From Brevibacterium gallinarum (GTDB lineage: Bacteria > Actinomycetota > Actinomycetes > Actinomycetales > Brevibacteriaceae), in assembly GCF_014836885.1 (NCBI RefSeq), contig NZ_JACSPY010000008.1, positions 1-64,000 on the forward strand: 64,000 bases of DNA, written 5' to 3'. Both the position numbers and the translations under genes were made by a program. Positions within the stretch are counted from its first letter, which is position 1. The number at the start of each line of letters is the position of its first letter. Under the pieces are notes generated by a model that worked only from the letters and a program-made list of their open reading frames with translations, had not been told where the DNA came from and made no database searches. Shown here in pieces: positions 1 through 7,623 of the stretch.

Positions 1-100
1 CCGATCGGCGCCTCCGGCGCACGCGTGGCCCTGACGCTCGCACTCGAACTCAAGCGCCGCGGCGGCGGCACCGGGGTGGCCCCCCGGGGGGGGGGGGGGG
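1..100 (+). CDS. Thiolase C-terminal fragment, cut by the window edge and broken at a poly-G run
   Basis: Frame 1 reads PIGASGARVALTLALELKRR followed by GGGTGVA. This is the C-terminal signature of acetyl-CoA acetyltransferases, which normally continues with a Gly-rich C-x-G-G-G segment and stops within about 15 residues. Here the sequence runs instead into CCCCC and 15 consecutive G (86-100), and the frame then stays open as antisense of the next gene. The 5' part lies outside the window. The 3' end is either truly damaged or mis-assembled at the homopolymer. Thiolase identity rests on one short but very characteristic motif. Confidence 0.6.
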
Positions 101-108
101 CAGCAGGA

Positions 109-930
109 TCAGGATCCGCGCTGGTCCTCCGGGACCTTCGCGGCATCGGCGACCTCGCCGAACCACTCTTCGACGAGCTTGTCGTACGAGCCGTCTTCGA
201 ACATCTCGCCGAGCATCGTGTTGAACTCATCGGCGAGTTCGGTGTTGCCCTTCTTGAACCCGGCGCCGAGTGCCTCGTCGGTGTCGTAGTCCTCGGCGAG
301 CTCGAGCTTGTCGCTGGCCTGGGTGGCGGCGTAGATCGTCGAGAGGTTCGCGACCGCCGCGTCGATCTGACCCGAGGTGATCGCCTGGGTCAGCAGGCCG
401 GAGTCCTCGAACTGCACGACCTTGGCACCGGCGTCCTTGGCATAGGACTCACCGGTGGTCGCCTGCTGGGCGCCGACCTCCTTGTCCTTGAGCTCGTCGA
501 GGGACTTGATGCCGGAGTCCTTGGTGACCATGAGGCCGAGGTTGTCGAGCAGGTACTTGTGGGAGAAGTCGAACTTCGTCGCCCGCTCCTCGGTGATCGA
601 CATGCCCGACAGCGCCAGGTCGCACTGCGCGGTGTCAAGCGCCGAACCGGACTCGATGGCCTCGAAGCCGGTGGTGACGACGTCGAGTTCGAGGTCGAGG
701 CGCTCGGAGAGCTTCTTGGCCAGGTCGATGTCGAAGCCGACGGTCTCGTTGTTCTCGTCGGTGAACTCGAACGGCTCATATGGGATGTCGGAGCACAGGG
801 TCAGCTTGCCGCCGGAGACGGGCTGGAAGCCTTCGGCGCCATTGCCGTCGCCTCCGCCGCTGCCGCCGCAGGCGGACAGGACTAGGACTGATGCCGCCGT
901 CAGGGCAGCAATGCTTAAGGATCGCTTCAC
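109..930 (-). CDS. Amino-acid ABC transporter substrate-binding lipoprotein
   Basis: This 273-residue protein belongs to the family-3 solute-binding proteins, which capture polar amino acids (often glutamate, glutamine or cystine) outside the membrane for an ABC importer. It starts at GTG 928-930 with AGGAGG (937-942) six bases upstream. The N-terminus is a lipoprotein signal (KR, hydrophobic core, LSAC with Cys21), so the mature protein should be membrane-anchored. The typical family segment PYEPFEFTDENNETVGFDIDL follows, then the G-SITEERATKFDFS region. No permease or ATPase gene is adjacent in the window, so the substrate cannot be fixed from context. Confidence 0.9.
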   Translation of the reverse strand: MKRSLSIAALTAASVLVLSACGGSGGGDGNGAEGFQPVSGGKLTLCSDIPYEPFEFTDENNETVGFDIDLAKKLSERLDLELDVVTTGFEAIESGSALDTAQCDLALSGMSITEERATKFDFSHKYLLDNLGLMVTKDSGIKSLDELKDKEVGAQQATTGESYAKDAGAKVVQFEDSGLLTQAITSGQIDAAVANLSTIYAATQASDKLELAEDYDTDEALGAGFKKGNTELADEFNTMLGEMFEDGSYDKLVEEWFGEVADAAKVPEDQRGS

Positions 931-1111
931 GGAATTCCTCCTGGTTGCGGTGCGGTGAGGGTGTCACCGGGTGGTACGAACCCGGCGCCGGTGCTCCGGC
1001 GCCCACCGAAAGTGCGGTGTGCGGTTGAGCTTATCGTGAAGCATGTCACAAGTCATAGGCGGTTGTGCGGCACTGGTGATTGTGTCCAAATCGTGTCCGC
1101 TCATCCCCGCG

Positions 1112-1219
1112 CCCGAGGCGGTGGCTCACTCGGTGCCAATCACCGGTCCCAAGGCGGTGGTTCAGTCGGTGCCTGTCTCCGCTCTCGAGGCGGTGGTTCC
1201 GGTGGTCTCGGCTGCCTCT
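1112..1219. repeat. Three 36-bp imperfect tandem repeats
   Basis: Units at 1112-1147, 1148-1183 and 1184-1219 all contain a GAGGCGGTGG or AAGGCGGTGG core at the same phase. The array covers the 3' end of the TetR gene (stop at 1162) and runs into the gap before the binding-protein promoter. The 36-bp period keeps the TetR frame. It could be simple slippage expansion. Confidence 0.75.
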
Positions 1220-1806
1220 GCGGCGATCGCCGCGAGCGTCCGCTCAGCCAGGGCTGCCGCGCGGGTGCCGGTCATGAACTGCGGTTCGGTCACCCGGGCC
1301 ACGGCGATGCCGTCGAAGGTCGCCAGCGCCCAGCCGGCGGCCGCCTCGGGAGCAGGGTGGCCGGGGTGGGCTCCCGTGATGAGCTGGCTCATGCGCTCAC
1401 GCAGCTGGGCCCATGTGCGGGCGTGGATCTCAGCAAGCTCGGGGGTGACGCGGGAGAGGGCGACGAAGTCGAGCCAGATGCCGGCAGGAATGAGATCCTC
1501 GTCGCGGATCGAGCACAGCATGAACGCGAGGTGGCGCAGCATGCGGGCGGTCTGCCCGGCCTCCTCGGCAGGTGTGCCGGCGGGTTCGAAGGTGCCGATA
1601 TAGGCCTCGATGTCAGCGGTGACAGCAGCCGAGATCGCCTCCATCGCTGCGGTCAGCATCGCGGCCTTGGTGGGGAAGTGGTGCTGGACGGCGCCGATCG
1701 ACACCCCGGCCTCGCCTGCGACCGTGCGGACGGTGGCCTTGTCGATGCCGCCTCCGGCGATGGCGGCGACGATCGCGTCGATGATGTGGTCTCTGCTGGT
1801 GCTCAT
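1162..1806 (-). CDS. TetR-family transcriptional repressor
   Basis: A 214-residue regulator. The start chosen is ATG 1804-1806 (MSTSRDHI), preceded by GAAGGA; a longer frame to 1875 would read through the operator region. The helix-turn-helix lies around residues 18-45 (VRTVAGEAGVSIGAVQHHF), and the remainder is the helical ligand/dimer domain. It is divergent from a DUF418 membrane protein across about 90 bp that contains a perfect inverted repeat (1847-1862) and a degenerate second copy. It therefore probably represses itself and that gene. The ligand is unknown. The C-terminus lies inside a 36-bp tandem repeat. Confidence 0.9.
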   Translation of the reverse strand: MSTSRDHIIDAIVAAIAGGGIDKATVRTVAGEAGVSIGAVQHHFPTKAAMLTAAMEAISAAVTADIEAYIGTFEPAGTPAEEAGQTARMLRHLAFMLCSIRDEDLIPAGIWLDFVALSRVTPELAEIHARTWAQLRERMSQLITGAHPGHPAPEAAAGWALATFDGIAVARVTEPQFMTGTRAAALAERTLAAIAAEAAETTGTTASRAETGTD

Positions 1807-1846
1807 AGATCCTTCGCTGCTGGCGGGCGCGGTGCTTCCACGTCGG

Positions 1847-1887
1847 CAATACAAGTGTATTGCACGCGCGACCATACGACTGTATTG
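1847..1887. promoter_or_regulatory. Probable TetR operator pair between tetR and the DUF418 gene
   Basis: CAATACAAGTGTATTG at 1847-1862 is a perfect palindrome with 7-bp arms. CATACGACTGTATTG at 1873-1887 is a related, weaker copy (CATACGA/TGTATTG). Both sit between the divergent starts at 1806 and 1896, where a TetR dimer would block both promoters. Confidence 0.75.
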
Positions 1888-1895
1888 TTTTGGTT

Positions 1896-3215
1896 ATGGA
1901 GACCTCCCCGACCCGCAGCGCCGCCGGCCCCGCCGCTTATCACGAGCGCTCAGGTGGCCCCGGCGGTCCAGCAGCTTCCGGTGGCACGGCTGCACGTGAC
2001 GCCACTGCCGCTGCCCCTGCCCGCCGGCGCATCGCCGGACTCGACATCGCCCGCGGTGCCGCCGTGCTCGGCACGCTCGGCACCAACATCTGGCTCTTCA
2101 CCCACCCCGCGGGACTGCTGGGCTACATCCTCGACCCAGCCGCAGGACTCGCCGAAGGAGGCCAGACGCTGGCCTTCCAGGTGCTCAGCTCCCTGAGCAA
2201 CGGCAAGTTCCTCTCCCTGCTCATGATGATGTTCGGCATCGGCGTGTTCCTGCAGTTCACCGCCTGGCACAAACGCAGCGCGCGCCGCGGCTGGCTGCGC
2301 ACCTACGCCCCGCGCGCCGGGCTCCTGTTCCTCGACGGGCTCATCAACTTCATCCTCATCGCCGAATTCGACGTGCTCATGGGCTATGCCGTCACCGGCT
2401 TCATCGTCGCCGGCATCATCGCCACCTCCCAGCGCAGCGCGCGCATCTGGGCCTGGGTGACCGGGGTCGTCCATGTGTTCGGTATCGGTCTGCTCAGCCT
2501 CCTGCTGCTCACCCAACCGGAAGGCAGCGGCGATGCCGGGTCTGAGCTCACCGGCCCGGCCGCCGGCTGGCCGCTGTGGCACGGCATCAACCCCTACCGC
2601 GAGGCCAGCTTCACCGAACTCGCTCTCTTCCGCCTCGACAACAGCCTCATCTTCCGCGCCGAACCGATCTTCACCCTCGCCATGGGCATCTGCCTCTTCC
2701 TCATCGGCGCCCGCCTGTTCGCCGGCGGCATCTTCACCCCAGACGGCGCCCGGCTGCGCCGCCGCTGCCTGCTCATCGGTGCCACCGCCGCACCTGTCGA
2801 CCTGATGCTGGGCATTATCGGCTCCCCGGCGGCGATCTTCGCCCAGCGCTACCTCACCGCCAGCCTCGTCGCCATCGGCCTGCTCGCCCTCATCGCGCAT
2901 GCCAGCCTGCACCGCTGGATCCCCCGAGCCATCGAGACCGCGTGCGCGGCCGCCGGGCGGATGTCGCTGAGCGTCTACGTCGGCCAGAACCTGCTCGCCG
3001 GCGCCCTGTTCCTCGGCTGGGGCCTCGACCTCACCGGCCGGTTCCCCGAGGCCCGCCTGGCACTGACCATCATCGGCTTCGTCATCGTGCTCGCCGCAGT
3101 CATCGCCTTCGCACTGGCCTGGCAGGCGATCGCCGCCCGCCGCGGCGTGCGCGGACCGGCCGCCCGCGGCCCACTCGAATGGCTCACCCACCTCGCACTG
3201 CAGAAGCTGACGTAA
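1896..3215 (+). CDS. DUF418-family multi-pass membrane protein
   Basis: A 439-residue integral membrane protein. After a Gly/Pro/Ala-rich cytoplasmic N-terminus of about 45 residues, RRIAGLDIARGAAVLGTLGT begins the first helix, as in DUF418 proteins (YeiB/acyltransferase-3-like). Roughly ten hydrophobic segments follow, and the conserved GPLEWL motif sits near the C-terminus. ATG 1896 is the first start downstream of the operator region. I see no clear Shine-Dalgarno, so a leaderless start is possible. The family's function is not established. A paralogue lies at 20158-21333. Confidence 0.85.
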   Translation: METSPTRSAAGPAAYHERSGGPGGPAASGGTAARDATAAAPARRRIAGLDIARGAAVLGTLGTNIWLFTHPAGLLGYILDPAAGLAEGGQTLAFQVLSSLSNGKFLSLLMMMFGIGVFLQFTAWHKRSARRGWLRTYAPRAGLLFLDGLINFILIAEFDVLMGYAVTGFIVAGIIATSQRSARIWAWVTGVVHVFGIGLLSLLLLTQPEGSGDAGSELTGPAAGWPLWHGINPYREASFTELALFRLDNSLIFRAEPIFTLAMGICLFLIGARLFAGGIFTPDGARLRRRCLLIGATAAPVDLMLGIIGSPAAIFAQRYLTASLVAIGLLALIAHASLHRWIPRAIETACAAAGRMSLSVYVGQNLLAGALFLGWGLDLTGRFPEARLALTIIGFVIVLAAVIAFALAWQAIAARRGVRGPAARGPLEWLTHLALQKLT

Positions 3216-3284
3216 CCAACCCAGCCACCGCCTCGGCGCCGGCGCGAACCGAACCGTCGTCCACACCCCCTCCCCTCGCGGCCT

Positions 3285-3305
3285 TTGTTGAACAATTGCT
3301 AGAGT
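3285..3305 (+). promoter_or_regulatory. 13-bp operator and -10 box upstream of the NRAMP/DUF1445 genes
   Basis: TTGTTGAACAATT at 3285-3297 is a near-palindrome (TTGTT-G-AACAA) followed by a -10-like TAGAGT (3300-3305). Exactly the same 13 bases occur at 11870-11882 in front of the 5-oxoprolinase operon. GntR-type regulators bind AT-rich palindromes of this size, so the GntR gene at 6960-7601 is the likely partner. Confidence 0.7.
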
Positions 3306-3369
3306 GTGTCGCGTCACAGGGCAGCCACCGCACCGGTGCCGCCCGCGCCCACCCGAGCGAGGAAGCACG

Positions 3370-4674
3370 ATGAGCAGCCACACCCCGGACCCCACGCCCG
3401 ATCACACCGGCGCCCACACAGCCCAGCCAGGCGACACCGCCCCGGCAAACGGCACACAGGCCGATGCGAAGAAGGCCGTCACGATCGGGGCGACCGGCCG
3501 CACCGCGATCTTCGGGGCCATGTTCCTCATGGCCACCTCCTCGATCGGCCCGGGCTTCATCACCCAGACCTCGGTGTTCACCGTCCAGCTCGGCGTGGCC
3601 TTCGCCTTCGCGATCCTGGTCTCCGTGCTCGTCGACATCGCCATCCAGCTCAACGTCTGGCGGGTGCTCGGCGTCACCGGGCTGCGTGCCAACGAACTGG
3701 GCAACCGGGTGCTGCCGGGCATCGGCTGGGTGATGGCCGCCTTCGTCTTCGTCGGCGGGCTCATCTTCAACATCGGCAACATCGGCGGTGCCGGCCTGGG
3801 CACCAACGCGATGCTCGGCATCGACGCGAAGATCGGCGGCGCGGTCTCAGCGCTCATCGCGATCTTCATCTTCCTGTCCAAGCGCGCCGGCGTCGCACTC
3901 GACCGCATCGTCGTGGCGCTCGGCGCGATCATGATCCTGCTCATGCTCTACGTCGCGATCGTCTCCCAGCCGCCGGTCGGCGAGGCGCTGAAGAACACCG
4001 TGCTGCCCGAGGAGGTTGACTTCCTCGTCATCACCACCCTCATCGGCGGCACCGTCGGCGGCTACATCACCTTCGCCGGTGCTCACCGCCTCATCGACTC
4101 GAAGATCACCGGACGTGAGAACATCGGCCACATCACGCAGGTCTCGGTGCTCTCGATCATCATCACCGGTGTCATGCGCGTGCTGCTCTTCCTCGCCGTC
4201 CTCGGCGTCGTCGCAGGCGGTGTGACGCTGTCGCAGGACAACACCGCCGCCGACGCCTTCCTCGCCGCCGCCGGTGAGGTCGGCCTGCGCGTCTTCGGCG
4301 TCGTGCTGTGGGCCGCCGGCCTGACCTCGGTCATCGGCGCCTCGTACACCTCGATCAGCTTCGTCACCACCCAGCGCACCAGCCCACGGACCCGCAACCT
4401 GCTCACCATCGCGTTCATCGCCGTGTGCGCGACCGCCTTCCTCATCCTCGATCAGGCCCCGCAGACGCTGCTCATCTTCGCCGGCGCCTTCAACGGCCTC
4501 ATCCTGCCGATCGGCTTCGCCGTCGTGCTGTGGGTCGCCTGGGCCCGCCGCGACCTGCTGCACGGCTACCGCTACCCGACGTGGCTCGCCGCCCTCGGCA
4601 CGCTCACCTGGCTGCTGACGATCTGGCTGGGCTGGAACTCACTCACCGGCATCGCCGCCCTGTGGCAGGGATGA
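3370..4674 (+). CDS. NRAMP-family transporter, YcsG-like
   Basis: A 434-residue membrane protein with about eleven hydrophobic helices after a 40-residue polar N-terminus. It contains the NRAMP-like start FGAMFLMATSSIGPGFITQT and GFVGG-type segments. Start ATG 3370 has AGGA upstream. In Bacillus subtilis the NRAMP homologue YcsG is encoded between ycsF and ycsI in the ycsFGI-kipIAR operon. All those partners are present in this window, so this protein probably serves 5-oxoproline use (uptake of the substrate or a linked solute) rather than general metal uptake. The transported solute is inferred. The next gene overlaps its stop. Confidence 0.85.
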   Translation: MSSHTPDPTPDHTGAHTAQPGDTAPANGTQADAKKAVTIGATGRTAIFGAMFLMATSSIGPGFITQTSVFTVQLGVAFAFAILVSVLVDIAIQLNVWRVLGVTGLRANELGNRVLPGIGWVMAAFVFVGGLIFNIGNIGGAGLGTNAMLGIDAKIGGAVSALIAIFIFLSKRAGVALDRIVVALGAIMILLMLYVAIVSQPPVGEALKNTVLPEEVDFLVITTLIGGTVGGYITFAGAHRLIDSKITGRENIGHITQVSVLSIIITGVMRVLLFLAVLGVVAGGVTLSQDNTAADAFLAAAGEVGLRVFGVVLWAAGLTSVIGASYTSISFVTTQRTSPRTRNLLTIAFIAVCATAFLILDQAPQTLLIFAGAFNGLILPIGFAVVLWVAWARRDLLHGYRYPTWLAALGTLTWLLTIWLGWNSLTGIAALWQG

Positions 4675-5507
4675 CGATGGATTCCGTGCCCGAGGTCCCG
4701 GCTGGCACCGTGCCCGAGGCGCCTGCGGGCGGCGCATTCGCCTCGCCTGCCGCAGCGCGGGCGGCGTTCCGGGCCGGGCTCGTGCGTCCCACCTCGGGCC
4801 TGTGCCCGGGATACACGCAGGTCAACCTGCTCGCGGTGCCGCAGGAGTACGCCTTCGACTTCCTGCTCTTCGCCCAGCGCAACCCCAAGCCGATGCCCAT
4901 CATCGGCGTGCTCGAGGCCGGGCAGACGAGTTCTGAGCTGCTGGCCGGAGGCGACATCCGCACCGATGTGCCCAGCTACCGCGTCTACCGCGACGGCGAA
5001 CTGGCAGACACCTGCAGCGAGGCCACCGAGCTGTGGCGTGAGGACATGGTCGCCTTCCTCATCGGCTGCTCATTCACCTTCGAGTCTGCGCTGCTGGCAG
5101 CCGGGATCGAGATCGCCCACATCAGCCAGGGTGTCAACGTGCCGATGTACCGCACCTCGATTCCCACGGTCCCGGCCGGCATCTTCTCCGGCCCGCTCGT
5201 CGTGTCGATGCGCCCGCTGCCGGCCAGTCAGGTCGCTGAGGCGGTGCGGATCACCTCGCGCTATCCTGCTGTGCACGGAGCGCCCGTGCACATCGGCAAC
5301 CCGGATGAGATCGGCATCTCCGACCTCGCCTCCCCGGACTACGGCGACGCGGTCGAGATCCCGGAGGGCCACATCCCGGTGTTCTGGGCCTGCGGTGTCA
5401 CCCCGCAGGCGGCGCTGCTGGCAGCCCGGCCGAGCCTGGCGATCGCCCACGCCCCGGGACAGATGCTCATCACCGATGCCGCCGACAGCCGGTTCCAGGT
5501 GCCCTGA
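4671..5507 (+). CDS. DUF1445 putative hydro-lyase, YcsI-like
   Basis: A 278-residue cytoplasmic protein of the YcsI/DUF1445 family (annotated as putative hydro-lyases). Family landmarks are RPTSGLCPGYTQVNLLAVP, the DIRTDVPSYRVYRDGEL region, FLIGCSFTFESAL and VFWACGVTPQ-A. The last resembles related proteins acting on small acids. ATG 4671 overlaps the transporter stop (ATGA); an in-frame ATG at 4677 is an alternative. Translational coupling to the NRAMP gene and the shared upstream operator place it with the 5-oxoprolinase genes. The reaction is not known; 5-oxoprolinase partner or isomerase/lyase roles are guesses. Confidence 0.85.
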   Translation: MTMDSVPEVPAGTVPEAPAGGAFASPAAARAAFRAGLVRPTSGLCPGYTQVNLLAVPQEYAFDFLLFAQRNPKPMPIIGVLEAGQTSSELLAGGDIRTDVPSYRVYRDGELADTCSEATELWREDMVAFLIGCSFTFESALLAAGIEIAHISQGVNVPMYRTSIPTVPAGIFSGPLVVSMRPLPASQVAEAVRITSRYPAVHGAPVHIGNPDEIGISDLASPDYGDAVEIPEGHIPVFWACGVTPQAALLAARPSLAIAHAPGQMLITDAADSRFQVP

Positions 5508-5586
5508 GGTGCCCTGCCGCCGGAGTCCTCAGCCGCCGGCTGGGCCCTCGACGGTTTCGCCATCGACTCCGGTGGAGGACACATGC

Positions 5587-6834
5587 TCACCGGTGGGAGT
5601 CTCGACGCGGGTGTGGGAGCGTGCCCCCGGAGGCGTAGACGTTGACGCGGATGAGGATCTGCTCGGGGCCGACCACATTTCGCGCAACCTGCGCTGTGCC
5701 CTTGTCAGGGTTGATGTCCTCGGCGGTGAAGCCCGCCTCATCGACCGCACGCCCATAGGCAGCGGAGATGACCGCCGCATCGACCTCGGCGAGTGCGATG
5801 AGCTCGTGGTCGCAGTCCGCTGATTCGCTCCAGATCCGGTCGCTGTTGAGCTTGACGATGTAGTCATCCTGCCCCGGCGCACCATCGGGCTTCGGCGCCT
5901 GCAACGACACATACTCATCAGAGACGAGCAGACGGCAGACGCCGGTGACGCCGGTGCGCTGGCTGAAGCGGGACAGCGCCGCCTCAAGGGCTTCGCCGTC
6001 TGTCAGCAGGTCAGCTCCGCCGAACCGGCCGGCTTGCACATCCTCGATCCCCGCGGACAGCCGCTGATAGAAGGGAGCCAACGAGAGCGCCAGGCCGAGG
6101 ACGAACGCCACAACGGGCAGCAGCGGGCTGCGCCGCGGGCGCGCGCGGAACTCCGCGAGCCGAGGCAGGATCGGCCTGCGCGTCTGGGTGAGGCGCTCAT
6201 CGTCGTAGCCCGTCGTCCAGAACGGCACCGCATCGAGGTTTCGCCTTGAGCTGTACGCGCCGGCTGAGCTGTAGGCGCCAGTCGAGCTGTAGGCGTCCGG
6301 CGCACTCGAGTAGCGCTCTGACCGGTCGGCGCCTGCCCAGCCGGGGTCAACCGTCGAATCGAGGCCGCCAGTACGGTCAGTGTCAGCGAGGCTGCCGTGC
6401 CGGTTGAACGCCACCCCGGGACGCCCTGGGGTGATCTGCACGATCGGGATGCGGGCGCCGACGGGGCGTGAGCCCAGCACCGGGTCGATGGCCTCGCTCA
6501 TGATCGTGCGGTAGGGGCTGCCCTGGCCGGGTTCGACGTAGAGCACCTGCCGGTAGACGGGAAGATCCCCGATGCTCAGATCGGTGCGCTCGATCTCACG
6601 CACCTCGGCAGTGCCGGTCACTCCGCGGCGGAGTGCGAAGTCCAGCTGCCCGTCCGTCAGCGGTGCATCCTCACCGTTCCGGGCGAAGGTTGAGAGCACG
6701 GACAGCAGGATCGCGCCGATACTGGAGATGATCACCGGTGCGGTCGCCCATTCGCTGTCGAAGACGATGAGGGCGCACAGCCACCCGGCGGCGGCCCCGA
6801 AACCCAGCCCGGCCAGGAACCTCATGACGTTCAT
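5587..6834 (-). CDS. Membrane protein of unknown function with a Tyr/Ser-rich linker
   Basis: A 415-residue protein I do not recognise. Two helices occupy residues about 5-55 and a third lies near 245-265 (LLPVVAFVLGLALSLAPFY). Between them sits a soluble domain of about 110 residues resembling DUF3592-type domains and a linker with three YSSxGA-like repeats (near 6250-6300). The C-terminal 150 residues form a soluble domain (GVTGVCRLLVSDEYVSL). The start is ATG 6834 or ATG 6825, with no strong Shine-Dalgarno at either. It is convergent with the DUF1445 gene and shows no functional link to it. Confidence 0.7.
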   Translation of the reverse strand: MNVMRFLAGLGFGAAAGWLCALIVFDSEWATAPVIISSIGAILLSVLSTFARNGEDAPLTDGQLDFALRRGVTGTAEVREIERTDLSIGDLPVYRQVLYVEPGQGSPYRTIMSEAIDPVLGSRPVGARIPIVQITPGRPGVAFNRHGSLADTDRTGGLDSTVDPGWAGADRSERYSSAPDAYSSTGAYSSAGAYSSRRNLDAVPFWTTGYDDERLTQTRRPILPRLAEFRARPRRSPLLPVVAFVLGLALSLAPFYQRLSAGIEDVQAGRFGGADLLTDGEALEAALSRFSQRTGVTGVCRLLVSDEYVSLQAPKPDGAPGQDDYIVKLNSDRIWSESADCDHELIALAEVDAAVISAAYGRAVDEAGFTAEDINPDKGTAQVARNVVGPEQILIRVNVYASGGTLPHPRRDSHR

Positions 6835-6959
6835 GCATCCACTCTCGCCCCGTCATCTAACCGCACGTGAACAGCCGGCGAATTCCCGGGGCAGGACGAT
6901 CGCGCAGAACAGAGCGCGCCCCCATTGCGGTCAGCGACGCTGGCTGACCGGCTGGCGGC

Positions 6960-7601
6960 TCAGGCTCGGGCGAGCAGCTCGCGCACATCGGCGCGAGCAC
7001 GCTGAAGATAGGCGCGCATCTCCGCAGCCGCCTCCACCCGCCGGCCCTCTACAGCCAGCTGTGCGATCGCGGCATTGAGTTCGACGTAGGGGAAGTGGAA
7101 GTTGTGCCGCTCAGCCGAACCGCGGATGAACACGAGCCGCATGAGCGCAAGCACTCGCACCATGACGGCATCGGCGTACACGGAGTTCGCCGAGGCGATG
7201 ATCGCGGAGTGGAACCGCTGATTGGCATCACCGGTGCCGTGTGGATCGCCGGCTGCCATCGCCGCCCGGCCCTCCTCAACACAGCGCGTGAGAAGTGCCG
7301 CATCGAGGCGCTCCGACCACTGCAGTGCGGCCGGTTCGAGCAGTGAGCGGAACTGGTAGATCTCATCGACATCGCGGGTTTCGGGAAGCGTGACGCACAC
7401 GCCGCGGTGCGGCCGGCGCGCCACCACCCCGAACTCCTGCAAGGAGATGAACGCCTCGCGCAGGGTGTTGCGGGATACATCGAGTCGGGCGGCGAGTTCC
7501 ATTTCGTTGAGCTTCTCACCGGGCTGCAGCATGCCGGTCGAGATCTCATCGAGCAGCGTGTGCATCACGCGCTGCGGTGCGGACACATAGTTCTCGGTCA
7601 C
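6960..7601 (-). CDS. GntR-family regulator with FCD domain, last gene of the 5-oxoprolinase operon
   Basis: A 213-residue protein. The winged helix-turn-helix spans about residues 10-75 (ELAARLDVSRNTLREAFISL and RRPHRGVCV). The FCD effector domain follows (IYQFRSLLEPAALQWS, FHSAIIASA). It begins at GTG 7599-7601, 22 bp after the biotin carboxylase stop, so it is co-transcribed. It occupies the position of kipR in B. subtilis, although KipR is of the IclR family. Its likely operators are the identical 13-bp sites at 3285 and 11870, giving control of both transcription units. The ligand is probably an acid of the pathway. Confidence 0.88.
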   Translation of the reverse strand: MTENYVSAPQRVMHTLLDEISTGMLQPGEKLNEMELAARLDVSRNTLREAFISLQEFGVVARRPHRGVCVTLPETRDVDEIYQFRSLLEPAALQWSERLDAALLTRCVEEGRAAMAAGDPHGTGDANQRFHSAIIASANSVYADAVMVRVLALMRLVFIRGSAERHNFHFPYVELNAAIAQLAVEGRRVEAAAEMRAYLQRARADVRELLARA

Positions 7602-7623
7602 GGCACCATCGTAGAATACTCGT

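Noticed and set aside
1950-3395. Long - strand frame opposite the DUF418 gene
   Set aside because: Its composition is typical of an antisense shadow, and the + strand has clear membrane-helix coding.
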